Below, piece by piece: positions 1 to 9,234 of a DNA stretch of 64,000 bases. Origin of the DNA: Bradyrhizobium sp. RP6 (GTDB lineage: Bacteria; Pseudomonadota; Alphaproteobacteria; Rhizobiales; Xanthobacteraceae); assembly GCF_003837805.1 (NCBI RefSeq), contig NZ_RQIT01000002.1, forward strand, positions 124,001 through 188,000, read 5' to 3'. The position numbers and the translations under genes were made by a program. Numbering within the stretch: position 1 is the first letter of the stretch; each line of letters opens with the position of its first letter. The notes under the pieces are model-generated. The model was not told the origin of the DNA and did no database searches. It saw only the letters and a program-made list of their open reading frames with translations.

Positions 1-948
1 CTCTTGATGACGGTAGTGCCCGCGAGTGCTCAGCAGGTCAACCCGACGGCGAGCGCGGTCAAGGAGCAGCAGCTTCTGCAGGAGCTCAACCGGATTCAGG
101 GCCGCGTCAGCATTCCCGATCAGCGCTCCGGCGTTCTCGAGCAGCCGCAGGGACGGGAATGGCGGGAATTCCGCAACGTGACGCTGCGGTGGATCGGCGG
201 CATTGCCATCCTCGGCATGATCGCAGGCATCGTGATCTTCTATCTGACCGTGGGGATGGTGCGGCTCGAAGCCGGACGGTCGGGCCGCACCATCGTGCGC
301 TTCAACGGATTCGAGCGGTTCGTGCACTGGATGACGGCAAGCTGCTTCATTGTCCTGGCCATTTCCGGGCTGAACATCACGTTCGGTCGACCGTTGCTGT
401 TGCCTTTGATCGGATTCGAGGCTTTCTCGGAATGGTCGCAATGGGCTAAGTACGCTCACAACTATCTGAGCTTCCCGTTCACCATCGGCGTCGTCCTGAT
501 CTTCCTGATGTGGATCGGCGGCAATATTCCGAGCAAGGTGGATATCGAATGGGCGAAGCGCGGCGGCGGCCTGATCGGACATGATCATCCGCCGGCCTAC
601 CGCTTCAATGGCGGCCAGAAGATGATCTACTGGATCGTCGTGATCGGCGGCGGGCTCGTCGCAGCGTCCGGATATGCGCTGATGTTCCCGTTCTACGGCA
701 CGGGAATCGAGGGCATGCAAATGGCCCAGATCGTCCACTCGATCGTGGCGGTCCTGTTCGTCGCGGCGATGATCGCGCACATCTATATCGGCACCATCGG
801 GATGGAAGGTGCGTTCGAGGCCATGGGCTCTGGCGAGGTCGACGTCAACTGGGCTCGCGAGCACCATAGCCTCTGGCTCGACGAGCAGAAGGCGCGGACC
901 GGACCGAACGACGGACAACCGCAACCCGCAACCGCGGCGGCCGAATAG
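1..948 (+). CDS. Formate dehydrogenase gamma subunit (cytochrome b556), 5' end cut by window
   Basis: Membrane cytochrome b subunit of a respiratory formate dehydrogenase (FdoI/FdnI family), which passes electrons from the alpha/beta subunits to quinone. The frame is open to the first base of the window; the visible start (VVPASAQQ) looks like the end of a signal peptide, so only a few N-terminal residues are missing. A periplasmic stretch is followed by a membrane helix near residues 65-85 and then the conserved core with RFNGFERFVHWM, the histidines of KYAHNYLSF and VHSIVAVLF, and IAHIYIGTIGMEGAFEAMGSGEVD, typical of the family and of heme b ligation. The alpha and beta genes should lie just upstream. 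An fdhD gene for sulfuration of the FDH cofactor is found at 60.5 kb, not adjacent. Confidence 0.93.
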   Translation, partial: LLMTVVPASAQQVNPTASAVKEQQLLQELNRIQGRVSIPDQRSGVLEQPQGREWREFRNVTLRWIGGIAILGMIAGIVIFYLTVGMVRLEAGRSGRTIVRFNGFERFVHWMTASCFIVLAISGLNITFGRPLLLPLIGFEAFSEWSQWAKYAHNYLSFPFTIGVVLIFLMWIGGNIPSKVDIEWAKRGGGLIGHDHPPAYRFNGGQKMIYWIVVIGGGLVAASGYALMFPFYGTGIEGMQMAQIVHSIVAVLFVAAMIAHIYIGTIGMEGAFEAMGSGEVDVNWAREHHSLWLDEQKARTGPNDGQPQPATAAAE

Positions 949-976
949 GTCGGATCAGCAAAGCGGGCGCTCCGAC

Positions 977-1180
977 CTACTGAGCCGGCTCTTTCGCAAA
1001 CAGGACGGAGCGGTCCTGCAGATCCTGCTCGGGTAGCCCGTTCGCCTGGCCCGTCTGCATGTCTTGAATGGATGCCATGCCGTGCTGACCGGAATGGAAC
1101 ACTGCATGCGACCTGAACACGTTGCTGGCCGCACCGGCGAGAAGCATGGCTGCAATAAGCGAGAGCATGAGGGGTTTCAT
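977..1180 (-). CDS. Small exported protein of unknown function (67 aa)
   Basis: Begins MKPLMLSLIAAMLLAGAASN, a clear Sec signal peptide with a hydrophobic core and small residues before the cut, followed by a polar mature part of about 45 residues rich in Gln, Asp and Ser. A GGAGAT Shine-Dalgarno lies 5 nt before the ATG. It is convergent with the formate dehydrogenase gamma gene, ending 29 bp away. No domain is recognised; the single Cys-free mature part gives no hint of cofactor binding. Its length and composition fit the many small exported proteins of Bradyrhizobium. The coding call rests on the signal peptide and the ribosome binding site. Confidence 0.7.
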   Translation of the reverse strand: MKPLMLSLIAAMLLAGAASNVFRSHAVFHSGQHGMASIQDMQTGQANGLPEQDLQDRSVLFAKEPAQ

Positions 1181-1374
1181 GCGTATCTCCGTCTGCCATC
1201 TCCACCCGGCACGACGAATACATCCAGATTGTCCGGCCGGATGTGAGCCACTTCACAGCGATCGGTTCCACAAGCGTTGAAACGGAGCCTGTTCTGCAAG
1301 CAGCCAGCACTTGCGCCATCAACATGCAAGCCATCCGCTACGCGGGACCTCGCCCCAACGATGTGCCATCACGG

Positions 1375-2433
1375 TTAATCGGACAGAGTGAGCCTGCCGC
1401 GTGCCGGGTGTCGCGTCTTGCGCGGGGCGATGGCCGGCACCAATGCGGGCGACTCCCCCGCGAGGCGGAGCGCAAAATAGGCGATGGTCGCTTGAAGACC
1501 GTCTTTTAGGGCCACCCGCGGACGCCATCCCAGAATCTTCTCCGCTGCATCGATCACGGGCTTGCGCCGCTTGGGATCGTCCTTTGGCAGCGCTTCGAAG
1601 CGAAGCGGGGAAGCCGATTCGGTGCATGCCAGAACTTCACGAGCGATCGCCTCGATCGTGACCTCGTGCGGATTGCCGAGATTGCATGGACCGGTGACAG
1701 AAGCGGGGCTCTCCATCAAGAGCTGAAGCCCCCGCACGAGATCGTCGACGAAGCAGAAGCTGCGGGTTTGCGTGCCTTGGCCGTAGATCGTGATTGGCTC
1801 TCCGCGCAAGGCCTGCACGATGAAGTTGGAGACGACGCGCCCGTCATTCTCGAGCATGCGAGGGCCATAGGTGTTGAAGATGCGGGCGACCTTGATCTCG
1901 GTCCCCTGCGTGCGCCGGTAGTCGAACATCAGCGTCTCCGCGGCGCGCTTGCCCTCGTCGTAGCAGGCCCGCGGTCCGATCGGGTTGACGTTGCCGAGAT
2001 AGGATTCCGGCTGCGGATGCACTTCCGGATCGCCGTAGACCTCGCTGGTGGAGGCCTGAAGGATCCGGGCGCGCTTCTGCCGCGCGAGCTCGAGCAGGTT
2101 GATCGAGCCGAGCACGCAGGTCTTCATGGTCCCGACCGGATCGGTCTGATAGTGCCGGGGCGACGCCGGGCAGGCGAGGCTGTAGATCCGATCGATATCG
2201 CCATCGATCTCGATGGGATCGCGGACGTCATGCTCGACGAAGCGGAAGTTCGGGTGATTGAGCAGCGGCCGGACGTTGTCAGTGCTCCCCGTGAACAAAT
2301 TGTCGAGGCAAACGACCACATTGCCGCGTTGCAGGAGCGCGTCGCAGAGATGCGATCCGATGAAGCCGGCGCCGCCGGCGACCAGGACCGTCGGCGAGCG
2401 GCGGGAGGCGTGGATGCGGGTCTGGAGCGTCAT
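1375..2433 (-). CDS. uxs: UDP-glucuronate decarboxylase (UDP-xylose synthase), SDR family
   Basis: Extended short-chain dehydrogenase that converts UDP-glucuronate to UDP-xylose using bound NAD. It shows the nucleotide motif GGAGFIGSH at residues 20-28, the STSEVYGDP stretch (about 129-136) and the catalytic YDEGK pair (Y158, K162), all characteristic of UXS enzymes; 352 aa is normal length apart from a basic tail after about residue 315. I chose the ATG at 2433 because GAAAGG precedes it by about 8 nt and the homology starts there; the frame stays open 93 codons further upstream without homology. Last gene of the 10346-1375 operon, 11 nt after the stop of the preceding glycosyltransferase. 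It supplies a pentose donor for the cassette's glycosyltransferases. Confidence 0.9.
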   Translation of the reverse strand: MTLQTRIHASRRSPTVLVAGGAGFIGSHLCDALLQRGNVVVCLDNLFTGSTDNVRPLLNHPNFRFVEHDVRDPIEIDGDIDRIYSLACPASPRHYQTDPVGTMKTCVLGSINLLELARQKRARILQASTSEVYGDPEVHPQPESYLGNVNPIGPRACYDEGKRAAETLMFDYRRTQGTEIKVARIFNTYGPRMLENDGRVVSNFIVQALRGEPITIYGQGTQTRSFCFVDDLVRGLQLLMESPASVTGPCNLGNPHEVTIEAIAREVLACTESASPLRFEALPKDDPKRRKPVIDAAEKILGWRPRVALKDGLQATIAYFALRLAGESPALVPAIAPRKTRHPARGRLTLSD

Positions 2434-2444
2434 GATATGGCCTT

Positions 2445-3569
2445 TCAGAGTTGGGCGACCTGCATGGGGCGGGCGAGGGGAAGGGACGCCGTCTTGCGGA
2501 GGCGCCGCGCGGATGCCTCGGCGTAGTAGGTCTCCAGCTGCCGGGCGCGATGGTCGGGGGTGTGATCGGCGAGAACTCGCCGCCGTGCGTTGTGAGCGAT
2601 CGTGCGCCGATGCTCCTCCGGCATGTCGCGCAGGATCTCGACGACTTCGCGCGGGCTGGATGCCAGCAGGATTTCCCGCGACGGCGCGAAAATCGTCTCG
2701 ATCCCGGGCCATCGGTCCGAGATCACGGGCGTGCCGCAGGCTGCGGCCTCGAACAACCGGACGCTCGGGGAGAAGCCCAGCGCTTTCATGTCTGCGCGGG
2801 TGGCGTTCAGGGTGAAGCGTTGCGCGGTATAGAACGTCGGATGCCGTTCCGGCGAGAGGTGCTCGATCCGGGCGACGTTGGCGGGCCAGGCGATATGTTC
2901 GGGATATTGCGCGCCGGCGACGACGAACTGCTCCGAGGGCATCGTGCGCGCCGGTGTAAGCAGCAACTCGTCGAGAACCGGCTGCCGGTCATCGCTGTAG
3001 GTCCCGAGATAGCCGAGAGCCCATTTCGGCTGCGCCTGCTTCGGTGGGTCAATCTCCGCATTCGCGCTGCAATAAAGGACACGCGCGAGCGGACTGCCGT
3101 AGCTCTGCTCGATCATGCCCGGCACCGGTCCGCCGGTGAAGGACAGATAGAGATCGAAGCGCGGGATCATTGTGGCGGAGAGATAGTCGAGGCCCTCTTC
3201 GAGCCGCGCCAGTGTGACCGGCGTGTCGATGTCGTAAAATGCCGTGACGCCTCTCGCATGGGTCGTCGTCCATTCGGCAATCGCGATGCCGTCAGGAACG
3301 TAGGAGCCGACGATCACCAGATCGACATCGCGGATCAGCTTGCCGAAACGGCGCGGAATATCCTTCAAGGATTGGTAGAGCTCGACAGTCCAGCCAGAGG
3401 GCTTGGTCAGGTCACGGTGATCCCGATACCAGGGCACGTCCCGCTCCAGGAACGTGACCCGGTGGCCTCGTCGCGCCAGGGCTTCGATCAGGGCGCGGTA
3501 GGTCGTAGCGTGACCATTGCCCCAGGACGAAGTGACCGAAAGTCCGATGACGACGATGGAGAGGTTCAT
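2445..3569 (-). CDS. CgeB-like glycosyltransferase (cassette copy 1)
   Basis: Predicted GT-B glycosyltransferase of the CgeB / Glyco_trans_1_2 type, 374 aa. The N-terminus [21 protein letters not shown] carries the [12 protein letters not shown] pattern shared with the copy at 14250-15353; the middle has [13 protein letters not shown]; the C-terminal donor domain has the typical [23 protein letters not shown], with a Glu used for nucleotide-sugar binding in GT4-like enzymes. The start overlaps the stop of the next upstream gene by 4 bp (ATGA), so the two are translationally coupled. Donor and acceptor cannot be read from sequence; UDP-xylose from the adjacent uxs is an obvious candidate donor (inference). 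Confidence 0.85.
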   Translation of the reverse strand: MNLSIVVIGLSVTSSWGNGHATTYRALIEALARRGHRVTFLERDVPWYRDHRDLTKPSGWTVELYQSLKDIPRRFGKLIRDVDLVIVGSYVPDGIAIAEWTTTHARGVTAFYDIDTPVTLARLEEGLDYLSATMIPRFDLYLSFTGGPVPGMIEQSYGSPLARVLYCSANAEIDPPKQAQPKWALGYLGTYSDDRQPVLDELLLTPARTMPSEQFVVAGAQYPEHIAWPANVARIEHLSPERHPTFYTAQRFTLNATRADMKALGFSPSVRLFEAAACGTPVISDRWPGIETIFAPSREILLASSPREVVEILRDMPEEHRRTIAHNARRRVLADHTPDHRARQLETYYAEASARRLRKTASLPLARPMQVAQL

Positions 3570-4654
3570 TCTGCTGCCTCGATTCGCGAGCTGCGGGCGA
3601 CGAAGAGATCGTTGAACTGGCGGGCGCGTTGCCGGTAGGTGTGTTGGCTCAGGATGCGCGTGCGGGCGCGGCGGGCGATCGAGCGGGCCCGCTCTGGATT
3701 CAGCGCCGCGAGGTGCCCGGCGATCTCGGCTCCGTCAGCGGCGACCAGAACCTCGCGGCCCGGTTCGAGAAAATGATCGATGCCGGCCCACTGATCGGTG
3801 ATCAGGCAGGCGCCGGCGCCGATCGCTTCGAACACACGCGTTGGCGGTGAGAAGCCGTAGCGCGCCATGCTGTCGCGATTGACGTTCAGTGTGGCGAGAG
3901 CGGAGCCGAAAAACGCGTTGTGATCGGCGGTGCCGACATGGCCGACCTTGCGCAGATTGGCGGGGGCATCCTTGTCGTCCCAGCCGGAGCCGCCGAGCAC
4001 GAAGGCCTTGCCGGGCAGCCGGCGTGCAACGTCGAGGAAGAAACGCTCGACGCGCTGCTCGCGATCCGGCAGGCGGTTCGCCAGCAGGCTGAGATCGCAG
4101 GCGAAGCGCGGATTGGGCGGCGCCGGAAAATGCGTGGCCGGATCGAGCGCATTGTAGATCGGCACGCAATCCCGCGCGCCCATTGACCGATAGGCGGACA
4201 CGACGCCGTCGCCGCCGCCATAGGTCAGGACCATATCGTAGGACGGGATCGCGCGCCGCAGATGATGCTGTGGATCGCTGTCCATGGTCTCGAGTGTGGC
4301 GGGAGCATCGACGTCCCAATAGATCCGGATCAGCCGCGACGGCAGCTCGGCCACTGCGTTCTCCAGCTCCAGATCAAAGACGCCGACGCCGCTGGCCTTG
4401 ACCAGCATGTCGGCCGATCGTGCCGCTTCAGCGAGCGAGCGGCGCCAGCCGTCCGGGGTCGCGGGATAGACGATCACTCTGGCCCAATCCGGGTCGTCGA
4501 TGTCCCGATGCGCCTGGCGCGCGAAGGCGTCGGGTTCGTAGAAGGTGACGTCGTGGCCGAGCGACGCAATCTCCTTCAGCATGCCGCGATAATAGGTGGC
4601 GGCGCCGTTCCAGTAGGACGAGACGAGGCTGGATCCGAAGAAGCAGATCTTCAT
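3566..4654 (-). CDS. CgeB-like glycosyltransferase (cassette copy 2)
   Basis: Second CgeB-type GT-B glycosyltransferase, 362 aa, beginning MKICFFGSSLVSSYWNGAAT. It keeps the sugar-domain pattern YWDVDAPATLETM and the donor-site motif PTRVFEAIGAGACLITDQWAGIDHF... near residues 270-295, followed by a conserved C-terminal helix ending RILSQHTYRQRARQF. It is clearly paralogous to the genes on both sides but diverged enough that a separate linkage specificity is likely. ATGA overlaps join it to both neighbours in the 10346-1375 operon. No signal peptide or membrane segment, so it should act in the cytoplasm. Confidence 0.84.
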   Translation of the reverse strand: MKICFFGSSLVSSYWNGAATYYRGMLKEIASLGHDVTFYEPDAFARQAHRDIDDPDWARVIVYPATPDGWRRSLAEAARSADMLVKASGVGVFDLELENAVAELPSRLIRIYWDVDAPATLETMDSDPQHHLRRAIPSYDMVLTYGGGDGVVSAYRSMGARDCVPIYNALDPATHFPAPPNPRFACDLSLLANRLPDREQRVERFFLDVARRLPGKAFVLGGSGWDDKDAPANLRKVGHVGTADHNAFFGSALATLNVNRDSMARYGFSPPTRVFEAIGAGACLITDQWAGIDHFLEPGREVLVAADGAEIAGHLAALNPERARSIARRARTRILSQHTYRQRARQFNDLFVARSSRIEAAE

Positions 4655-5784
4655 GCGACGGCTCCGATATGGTGCTGAGGCTGTGACGGGCGGCCGGACT
4701 CGCGGATGTCGGCGACGATGCCGACGAGCTGCTCGGCGCGATGGCGGCAGGTGTGGTGATCCCGGATCGTCTTCAGCCCCGCGTTCACCATCGCGGCAGA
4801 CATGTCTCGATCCTCGCGCACGGAGCGAAGCGCACGCTTCATCTGCGTGCCGTCGGCGACGCTGAGATAGGCGCCATCGGGGAACATGCCTTCCGCATCC
4901 GACCAGGGCGCCGAAACCAGGGGAATGCCGCAGGCCAGCGCCTCGAACACGCGGATGGTCGGAATGCCAGGAAGCAGGCGTACGTAAGGCCCGCGCGGCA
5001 CATGGATGGTCGTGCGTGCGCCGGCGAACGCGATGGGAGCGCGGTGTGCCGGCAGCCAGCCGCCATAGCGGATGCCTGCGCTCCTGATGGTGCGGAGCGC
5101 ATCGTCCGAATAGCGCACGCCATAAACGCTCGTGCGGAGATTCAGCTCCGCCGCGGGCTCAACCAGGAATTCGTTGAGCTCGGCGCTGCGCTCGCCGTCC
5201 CCCCAATTGCCGATCCAGACCAGATCGTCGGTCCGCTCGACCTGCGGCAGCGGATGATACAGCGCGACATCGGCTGCCTCATGCCAGGTGAAGGCTCGGT
5301 CGGCCCAGCCGAGCTTCAAATAGATCTGCCGAAGCACTTCGCCGAAGGCGAGCACGCCGTCGAATCCATCGAGATCGAATTGGGCAAGCTCCTCAGGCGC
5401 GCTGACGGCGCGGTGATGAGTGTCGTGGAACAGCAGGGTGAAGCGGGCGCCTTGCGCGCGCCTGCATCCGATCTGCGCGATGAGATCTGGCGAATTCCAT
5501 TCATGCACGATGACGAGATCGGCGCCGTCCAGCGCCCGCTCGAGATCGAGGCTGGTGTCATAGCGCCGGATGTCGATGCCGGGAAAGAGGGTGGGAATGT
5601 CCTCCATCGCATCATGACTGCCGCCTTCGCGGATGGCGTTCAGCCGGCTCCAGCCGTCGATGGGCTCGTACACGACGACCTCGTGCCCGAGCGCCTGGAA
5701 CTCGCGCGCATAGCCACGCAGGAAATGCGCATTGCCATTGTTCCAGCAGGAGGTGAACGCATGATAGAACAGGACGCATTTCAT
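4651..5784 (-). CDS. CgeB-like glycosyltransferase (cassette copy 3)
   Basis: Third consecutive CgeB-like glycosyltransferase, 377 aa, starting MKCVLFYHAFTSCWNNGNAH. This copy differs from the others in having YDTSLDLERALDGADLVIVHEW and LLFHDTHHRAVS in the first half, while the donor-site motif TIRVFEALACGIPLVSAPW (about residues 272-290) is intact. It is the most divergent of the four and closest to the SpsB/CgeB spore-maturation pattern. 4-bp overlaps with both neighbours. Cytoplasmic, substrate unknown. Confidence 0.83.
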   Translation of the reverse strand: MKCVLFYHAFTSCWNNGNAHFLRGYAREFQALGHEVVVYEPIDGWSRLNAIREGGSHDAMEDIPTLFPGIDIRRYDTSLDLERALDGADLVIVHEWNSPDLIAQIGCRRAQGARFTLLFHDTHHRAVSAPEELAQFDLDGFDGVLAFGEVLRQIYLKLGWADRAFTWHEAADVALYHPLPQVERTDDLVWIGNWGDGERSAELNEFLVEPAAELNLRTSVYGVRYSDDALRTIRSAGIRYGGWLPAHRAPIAFAGARTTIHVPRGPYVRLLPGIPTIRVFEALACGIPLVSAPWSDAEGMFPDGAYLSVADGTQMKRALRSVREDRDMSAAMVNAGLKTIRDHHTCRHRAEQLVGIVADIRESGRPSQPQHHIGAVA

Positions 5785-6893
5785 GCGCGCACCTCGATCT
5801 CGCTGGCCGCCGCGCTCGTCCGGCGCGATGCGATCAGGTCCTGGTAGAGACCAAGATAGGCACTCGTCATGCGCGTCAGCGAATAGGTCAGGGATTGCTC
5901 ATAGGCGGCGCGTTGCAGCCGTGCTCGACCCGTATCATCGGCGCAAAGCTCCGCGAGGGCCCGATGCAGCGCATCGCTATCGGCCGGATCGAAGAACAAC
6001 GCAGCCCCGCGCCACAACTCGCGGAACGTCGGGATGTCGGAAAGGACAAGAGCGCAACCCGCGGCAGCTGCTTCCAGCACCGAGAGGCCGAACGGTTCAT
6101 AGAAGGCGGGGCTGACGAAGATCGCCGAGTGCTGCAAGCGCGCGGCCATGGCTTCGTGCGGCAATTCGCCGAGCCAGGTGACACCCGTCGACAGACGTGC
6201 ATCGATGGGACCGGCCACCTCGACCGGCCAATCCAGCCCGGGCGCGGCGGCGGCAAGAGCTTCGATGTTCTTGGCGCGGTCCCACAGCCGTCCGGCCGCG
6301 AAGATCAGATCCTGCTTCCGTCCCGCAGGATCGCGAGGCGCAATTCCGTTCCAGATCACTGCCCCGCGCGATCGCGGCTGGTAGATCGCCGTCATGTCGT
6401 CGTAAAAGGCTCTGCTTGGACACACCCAGGCCTGCACCATGTCGAGCGCCGCAGCGACCCGTTCGCTGTAGCGGCGCCATCTCGGCTCGCTGAGCCAGCC
6501 CGTATCGTGGCAGGCCAGCGCCCAGGAATTGACGCAGGAATGCGCCACCAGAACCGTCGGGGCGTGCCAGGCAAGGGTTGCTTCGCGAAAGCTATTCAGA
6601 TGGACGATATCGGGGATCAACGTGGCTTCGAGATTGGAGAGCACGCGCTCTGCCTCGGGCACGTTCCGCCCTTCCGGATCCTGCCATTCGAGTGCCAGAT
6701 CCGTTTCGATCAGGTGCACCCGGGTGTCACGCAGCATATCGCGCTGATCGACCCGCGCCCGCGGCCCCAGCGTGACGAGCGTGACCTCGGCACCGGACGC
6801 CGCAAGATTTGACGCGAGGGCGCAGGAATAGGTCCAGACGCCACCGACCGTGTCGGTCGTCATCATGATCCTGATGTCGGCGCCACGGTTCAT
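5781..6893 (-). CDS. GT4-family glycosyltransferase
   Basis: Retaining GT-B glycosyltransferase of family 4, 370 aa. The N-terminal domain has the loop TDTVGGVWTYSCALA (acceptor side) and the C-terminal domain the EX7E donor motif in YEPFGLSVLEAAAAGCALVLSD, followed by TFRELW and FDPADSDAL, as in sucrose/glycogen-synthase-like GT4 enzymes. The frame is open nearly 300 codons further upstream, but that part is the antisense/other-frame shadow of the radical SAM gene; I place the start at the ATG at 6893, which overlaps the upstream stop by 4 bp (ATGA). One of five glycosyltransferases in the cassette. Confidence 0.88.
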   Translation of the reverse strand: MNRGADIRIMMTTDTVGGVWTYSCALASNLAASGAEVTLVTLGPRARVDQRDMLRDTRVHLIETDLALEWQDPEGRNVPEAERVLSNLEATLIPDIVHLNSFREATLAWHAPTVLVAHSCVNSWALACHDTGWLSEPRWRRYSERVAAALDMVQAWVCPSRAFYDDMTAIYQPRSRGAVIWNGIAPRDPAGRKQDLIFAAGRLWDRAKNIEALAAAAPGLDWPVEVAGPIDARLSTGVTWLGELPHEAMAARLQHSAIFVSPAFYEPFGLSVLEAAAAGCALVLSDIPTFRELWRGAALFFDPADSDALHRALAELCADDTGRARLQRAAYEQSLTYSLTRMTSAYLGLYQDLIASRRTSAAASEIEVRA

Positions 6894-8176
6894 GAGGCCA
6901 CCTGGAGTTCGAGGCTGTCGAGCGGGACCGGGCGATCGTTCTGCACGTCGCTGAACTGGTCGAACATCGCCAGATAGTGCCGGTGCGCGCGCTCCCAGGC
7001 GACATCGTCGGGCTCGCCCCAGAGCTTGCGGTAGTCGGGAGAGCCGGGATACGGATAGAGCGGCACCGGATCGTTGGCCCAGACCCCGGCATCCTGCATG
7101 GTGCGGCGCCAGCGCTGCACGATGGGATCGTCGTCCTCGGGCACCTCGATCAGATTGGCCTGCACGAAGGGGACGTGGCGGCGGGCTTCGACCAGCCGGT
7201 CGGCGAGCTGATCCGTCGTCATCTTGCAGTTCTTGGCGAGCGCGGCGCGCCCTTCCACCGTCAGGCTCTCGATGCCGGCTTCGATCGAGACGCAGCCGGC
7301 GCGCCCGAGCAGGGCGAGCATGTCGGGTTTCCATAGATCGATCCGCGTCTGCACGCCGAGCTTCAGCCCGCGGGTCGTCAATCCTTCCAGCAGTTCGCGA
7401 TTGGGAAGAAAGATCTCGTCGATGAAGTAGACATATTCGATGCCGTGGTCGCGCAGGCGATCGATCTCGTCGAGAATGACGGCTGGGGGCCGCTTGCGAT
7501 AGGCGTTGCGGAAATTCTCCTTGGCGCAGAACGTGCAGTTGTAGGGGCAGCCGCGCGAGGCCTCCACCTCGGCGCCCGGCGCCGCGGGCTCGGCCTCGAA
7601 GCGGTGATGATGATGATGGTGGCGCCGGATCATTTCGTCCGGCCAATCGAGCGCTGGCTGATTGCTGAACGCGACCGCCTGTGGGCCGCCATTGACCCGG
7701 AGCGAAGCGCCGTCCACGAAGCACAGGCCCGGAAAATCCCGCTCGCCATTGGCGAGCCGCAGCAGGGACGCCTCGCACTCGCCCATCACGACGATGTCGA
7801 CGCCGAGCTTCTTCAAGGCCGTCTTCGGCGTGGTCGAGCCATGTGGGCCTACCGCAATCAGGGTTGGCGCAAGGTCGCGTACGACGCGCGCGAGCTGCTG
7901 CGGCACCCGAAGCTCCGGCGGTGCGCAGCGCCAGAACAGGTATGTCGGCGCCGTCGTGAAGACGATCTGATCGGGACCAAAGGCGCGCAGTTCGGCCTCG
8001 ATCTCGCGCAGCGACAGATCGAACATGTGCGCATCGAGCAGCAGCGTCTTGTGCCCGGCCGCTTTCAGATAGTGCTCGGAGATGCCGAGCTCGATCGGAA
8101 GGTGAGGGGAGCGGCAGCCGAAATAGATGCTTCCGGTAAAATCCCAGTTCGGGTTGACGAGGGCGATCCGCGTCAT
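6890..8176 (-). CDS. B12-binding-domain radical SAM enzyme of the sugar cassette
   Basis: 428-aa protein with an N-terminal cobalamin-binding-like Rossmann region (about 1-165, with DAHMFDLSLREIE and VMGECEASLL) and a radical SAM core whose CxxxCxxC cluster motif is C210-C214-C217 in RGCPYNCTFC. IDEIFLPNR and EAGIESL downstream are typical core motifs. Family knowledge: such enzymes do methylations or other radical chemistry at unreactive carbons; from memory this matches TIGR04295, tied to a rhizobial cassette. A native run of six His (186-191) lies just before the cluster motif. ATG at 8176 overlaps the upstream epimerase stop by 4 bp. Probably modifies a sugar intermediate made by the neighbours (inference). 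Confidence 0.88.
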   Translation of the reverse strand: MTRIALVNPNWDFTGSIYFGCRSPHLPIELGISEHYLKAAGHKTLLLDAHMFDLSLREIEAELRAFGPDQIVFTTAPTYLFWRCAPPELRVPQQLARVVRDLAPTLIAVGPHGSTTPKTALKKLGVDIVVMGECEASLLRLANGERDFPGLCFVDGASLRVNGGPQAVAFSNQPALDWPDEMIRRHHHHHHRFEAEPAAPGAEVEASRGCPYNCTFCAKENFRNAYRKRPPAVILDEIDRLRDHGIEYVYFIDEIFLPNRELLEGLTTRGLKLGVQTRIDLWKPDMLALLGRAGCVSIEAGIESLTVEGRAALAKNCKMTTDQLADRLVEARRHVPFVQANLIEVPEDDDPIVQRWRRTMQDAGVWANDPVPLYPYPGSPDYRKLWGEPDDVAWERAHRHYLAMFDQFSDVQNDRPVPLDSLELQVAS

Positions 8177-9234
8177 GCCAGGGCCTCGCTTCTGCCGAGT
8201 GATCCGAAGCGGCTGTCGAGCCAAGTGTGGAGCGAGCGCAGTCCGTCGGCGAGGGACATTTGCGGCGTCCAGCCGAGCGCGGTGGCCAGCGCGCGGGTGT
8301 CCGTCACGTACCAGGGCTGATCGCCCGGTCGCCAATCGGCAAAGCGATAGGCAACATTGCGGCCCGTCAGATCGGCGATGCGGTCGATCAGCTCGAGCAG
8401 GCTGACCGCATTGGCCGGACCGCCGCCGAGATTGAAGACGCGTCCTCGGGCGAGAGCGATGTGGTCGAGTGCGGAGAGCCAGGCGCTCACCGCGTCCGAC
8501 ACGTGCAGCGCGTCGCGGACCTGCTTGCCGTCGCCGTAGATCGTCAGCGCCTTGCCGCGGATGGCGCTGAGCAGGAAGTGCGCGATCCAGCCCTGGTCCT
8601 CGGTGCCGAATTGCCGAGGCCCGTAGATGCAGCTCATCCGCATCACCACGGTCTGCAGCCCAAACACCCTTGCATAGTCATGGACGTATTGATCGGCCGT
8701 GCCCTTGGAGCATCCATAGGGGCTGTAGAAATCCAACGGTGCGTTCTCCGAAACGCCGCCGGCGAGCAGATCGCTGACCGGCGTGTAGCGTCGGCCAGAG
8801 AGTGCGATCTCGCTGTCCTCGATCAGGCGCCCATAGACCTTGTTGGTCGAGGCGAAGATCACCGGCGCCGCGTTATTGTGCAGGCGAACGGCTTCGAGCA
8901 CGTTCAGCGTGCCGCGCGCGTTGATCTCGAAATCGGCCGAGGGATCGCTGACGCTGTCGGTGACGGCGACCTGGGCTGCGAGGTGCAGCACGGCGCGCGC
9001 CTCGCGCACGGCGTCGATCACCGGAATCGGGTCGCGGATATCAGCCACCGTGATCGTGACGCGGTCGCCGTGCCGGGATTTCAGCCATTGTGCGTTCTCG
9101 CGTACGCCGGCGCGGGCGAGATTGTCCAGCACCAGAACGCGATCGCCCCGCTCGGCGAGGCGGTCGGCGAGATTGCAGCCGATGAAACCGCAGCCGCCGG
9201 TGACCAGGACGTGTCTGTTGTCTCGTTCGCTCAT
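8173..9234 (-). CDS. NAD-dependent sugar epimerase/dehydratase (CDP-paratose 2-epimerase-like)
   Basis: Extended SDR, 353 aa from the ATG. NAD motif GGCGFIGC at about residues 13-20, ASTNKVYG at 128-135, and the catalytic Y173/K177 in SPYGCSKGTADQYV, a pattern seen in CDP-tyvelose/paratose 2-epimerases. MRMSCIYGPRQFGTEDQGW also fits that group. The start is either ATG at 9234 (TGATG, 1-bp overlap with the upstream stop) or GTG at 9237 (4-bp overlap); I prefer ATG. Exact nucleotide sugar cannot be settled from sequence. Second gene of the 10346-1375 operon. Confidence 0.87.
   Translation of the reverse strand: MSERDNRHVLVTGGCGFIGCNLADRLAERGDRVLVLDNLARAGVRENAQWLKSRHGDRVTITVADIRDPIPVIDAVREARAVLHLAAQVAVTDSVSDPSADFEINARGTLNVLEAVRLHNNAAPVIFASTNKVYGRLIEDSEIALSGRRYTPVSDLLAGGVSENAPLDFYSPYGCSKGTADQYVHDYARVFGLQTVVMRMSCIYGPRQFGTEDQGWIAHFLLSAIRGKALTIYGDGKQVRDALHVSDAVSAWLSALDHIALARGRVFNLGGGPANAVSLLELIDRIADLTGRNVAYRFADWRPGDQPWYVTDTRALATALGWTPQMSLADGLRSLHTWLDSRFGSLGRSEALA

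Noticed and set aside
783..1334. 183-codon minus-strand frame covering the small exported protein gene
   Set aside because: No homology; the 67-aa frame in the same region has a signal peptide and ribosome site.
2451..3638. Long plus-strand open frames opposite the glycosyltransferase genes (also 4741-5847, 5895-6812, 26795-28231)
   Set aside because: High-GC antisense shadows with biased composition and no domain; the minus-strand genes have clear families.
6894..7778. Long upstream extension of the GT4 gene frame
   Set aside because: The added residues are Arg-rich without homology and lie entirely within the radical SAM gene; the ATG at 6893 with a 4-bp overlap fits better.
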